Origin: DHVE2 group archaeon
GTDB taxonomy: Archaea; Thermoplasmatota; Thermoplasmata; Thermoplasmatales; Aciduliprofundaceae
Direction: 5' to 3'
Length of the DNA: 54,039 bases
Assembly (NCBI GenBank): GCA_027023265.1
Contig: JALVVV010000009.1
Coordinates: 1-54,039, forward strand
Below, piece by piece: positions 52,822 to 54,039 of this stretch; the first letter of the stretch is position 1, and every line of letters begins with the position of its first letter. The notes under the pieces are model-generated. The model was given only the letters and a program-made list of their open reading frames with translations. It was not told where the DNA came from and did not search any database. Made by a program: the position numbers and the translations under genes.

Positions 52822-53338
52822 CACCCGAAAAGGTTTTGCAGAGGAACTAACACTTGGAGTTACTTTGGCGATATTACTATCTCTTGTGGCGACATATACA
52901 TCTCATACCAATTACTCTAAAATAGAATTTTTTGCAATGATTTTCATTGCTGGATATATCTTAGTCGGTGGTACTTTGAGAATTATAAGATGGGCAATAG
53001 TGTTTAAATCTCCCGCGTATCTACTTCTTTTAAACTTAACAGCATTTGCCCTAATTGGAATATCTTACGATGCTTTATCTCGTGGTCTCTCTTTTTACAA
53101 TGTGTTAACAGCAGTGGTTTTGTTATCCATAGTTGGATTTTATTACGGATATTTGCTATATCTGAGGAAGCAACGGAAACTTTTGAGTGGAACAGATCCT
53201 ATTTACATAAAAATTCTTGTCAAAACCAAGCTTACCAAACTTCAGAGACTCACTTTGATTTTCCCAGACGAATATATCAAGTTCCTTGAAACTGGTGATA
53301 AAAAGTATCTGGAGGGTGATAAAAATGCTGGGAAATAA
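52811..53338 (+). CDS. Four-TM membrane protein, tandem paralogue 2
   Basis: A 175-residue paralogue of the preceding protein: MLDNTRKGFAEELTLGVTLA at the start, the shared RIIRWAIVFKSPAYLLLL segment after TM2, and FPDEYIKFLETGDKKYLEGD at the end. Four TM helices are predicted. It overlaps both neighbours (11 and 14 nt), and the conserved C-terminal codons of one copy contain the ribosome-binding site of the next. Function unknown. Confidence 0.75.
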   Translation: MLDNTRKGFAEELTLGVTLAILLSLVATYTSHTNYSKIEFFAMIFIAGYILVGGTLRIIRWAIVFKSPAYLLLLNLTAFALIGISYDALSRGLSFYNVLTAVVLLSIVGFYYGYLLYLRKQRKLLSGTDPIYIKILVKTKLTKLQRLTLIFPDEYIKFLETGDKKYLEGDKNAGK

Positions 53339-53888
53339 GAGAAAGGATTTTGTCCATGAGATCTCGGTAGTTATAATCTCAATGGTTACATTTACTATTC
53401 TCACTGTTTATTTCGCAGATATATACCCACATAACACACAATATTCCGTGGTAAATGATTTTATTGTAATTTTCTTTGCATCTTTTTTCATATTTTTTCC
53501 AATTATTAGAGTTATAAGGTATGCATATGTATATCGGGCGTATATATTACTTTACTTTCCATATCTTTATTTCATTCCAACTATTTTATTTATCGGATTA
53601 GACTCTTTCCAGAATTTGCAAAGGAATTTTATTGAAAACGTTGGCCACATAATATCATTTGTAATAATTTTAACCTCAATGTTCGTGTATACGGAGTTTA
53701 TATATGTTGAGAAGAAAAGAGGACTGTTTAGAGAATCTGCACCACCAGAAAGAATTGCTATGGTTAGATCAATTTTAACATCTAAAGAGAAACTGACGTT
53801 GGTTTTCCCAGATCAATATATAAAATATTTAGAGACAGGAAATGAGCGATTCCTGCGAGATGGGGGAAATGGAGAAAGAAAAGAATAA
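53325..53888 (+). CDS. Four-TM membrane protein, tandem paralogue 3
   Basis: A 187-residue third copy, more diverged: MLGNKRKDFVHEIS at the start, RVIRYAYVYRAYILLYF in the middle and FPDQYIKYLETGNERFLRDG at the end. ATG at 53325 follows GGAGGGTGATAAAA; the frame is open farther upstream but that part overlaps paralogue 2. Base composition is more A/T-rich than in the first copies. It overlaps the next gene. Function unknown. Confidence 0.73.
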   Translation: MLGNKRKDFVHEISVVIISMVTFTILTVYFADIYPHNTQYSVVNDFIVIFFASFFIFFPIIRVIRYAYVYRAYILLYFPYLYFIPTILFIGLDSFQNLQRNFIENVGHIISFVIILTSMFVYTEFIYVEKKRGLFRESAPPERIAMVRSILTSKEKLTLVFPDQYIKYLETGNERFLRDGGNGERKE

Positions 53889-54039
53889 AAAAGTGTACTT
53901 TAAGCGAAAGACGCATCTGGCAATAGGGGAAATTATGATACTGGAAATGCTCTTTGGTATTGCAATCTCCGCAAATTTAATTTATGTGCCTATTCTCTAT
54001 TTAACAGGCCTGTCCGTGATTTTCATCATATCATACGTG
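53869..54039 (+). CDS. 5' end of a membrane protein gene running off the window
   Basis: The frame opens with ATG at 53869 (GGGGGA upstream; earlier in-frame ATGs at 53842 and 53860 are possible) and is open to the edge, 57 codons. A basic start (MEKEKNKKVYFKRKTHLAIG) is followed by two hydrophobic helices (from about residue 22). It overlaps paralogue 3 by 20 nt and so continues the chain of overlapping membrane genes, but the visible part lacks their shared N-terminal motif. Confidence 0.6.
   Translation, partial: MEKEKNKKVYFKRKTHLAIGEIMILEMLFGIAISANLIYVPILYLTGLSVIFIISYV

Overview
This looks like a chromosomal segment of a thermophilic euryarchaeon related to the Thermoplasmata, closest in character to the Aciduliprofundum/DHVE2 lineage. 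The information genes are archaeal: Sec61 beta, topoisomerase VI, tRNA endonuclease, ribosomal protein S3Ae, archaeal LeuRS and an archaeal 16S rRNA. The 16S gene stands alone, with no 23S behind it, as in Thermoplasma. A bacterial-type HU protein and a bacterial-type grpE-dnaK-dnaJ set are present, and no histone gene is seen. Protein-coding DNA is AT-rich, while the RNA genes stand out as GC-rich islands. Many first genes of operons have a TATA-like element centred about 25-27 nt before the start codon (probably leaderless mRNAs). Downstream genes in operons more often have a GGAGGT-like ribosome-binding site or overlap the previous gene by 4 nt (ATGA). The species assignment is inference.

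Layout. Positions 1-9.5 kb hold small regulators, a YjbQ-type enzyme, Sec61 beta (a 57-codon gene), an alkyladenine DNA glycosylase with an extra N-terminal domain, two envelope proteins, a creatininase-family enzyme preceded by a small zinc-finger gene, ribbon-helix-helix and MarR-like regulators, a radical SAM enzyme and thymidylate kinase. At 9.55-9.85 kb lies a reading frame broken by one stop codon. At 10-12 kb are a PfpI-family protein, a small membrane protein and an enolase-superfamily epimerase.

The minus-strand block at 12.0-22.8 kb is the most unusual part. It contains a tightly overlapping five-gene operon: a secreted PKD protein with nine OB-fold-like modules, two zinc-ribbon/TM/OB-fold proteins, a TctA-family permease and a YdjM-type membrane hydrolase. 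An HD phosphohydrolase and a helical membrane protein with their own promoter follow, and endA lies just upstream. The two tethered proteins would hold their zinc ribbons inside the cell and their OB folds outside, next to a 12-TM-like channel and a membrane hydrolase. Together these suggest an uncharacterised system that binds and moves or processes a surface polymer, possibly nucleic acid. That function is a hypothesis.

From 22.9 to 32.9 kb come sugar/envelope genes, the heat-shock operon (with a ChrB-type gene between dnaK and dnaJ), an amino-acid permease and an Old-Yellow-Enzyme/ArsR pair. At 33.0-36.1 kb are leuS, tRNA-Ser(GGA) and, next to it, a structured copy of the tRNA T-arm split by a 43-nt insert. 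At 36.2-44.4 kb are a three-hairpin ATP-synthase-K-like protein, a glycosyltransferase/flippase/DUF2070 run, DUF72 and topoisomerase VI. From 44.4 to 49.5 kb come HU, upp, an intron-containing tRNA-Met directly abutting rps3ae, an aminotransferase and the solitary 16S rRNA with its processing stem. The window ends with membrane proteins, thiE and a family-4 uracil-DNA glycosylase sharing one symmetric promoter, and three tandem membrane paralogues, then a gene that runs off the end.
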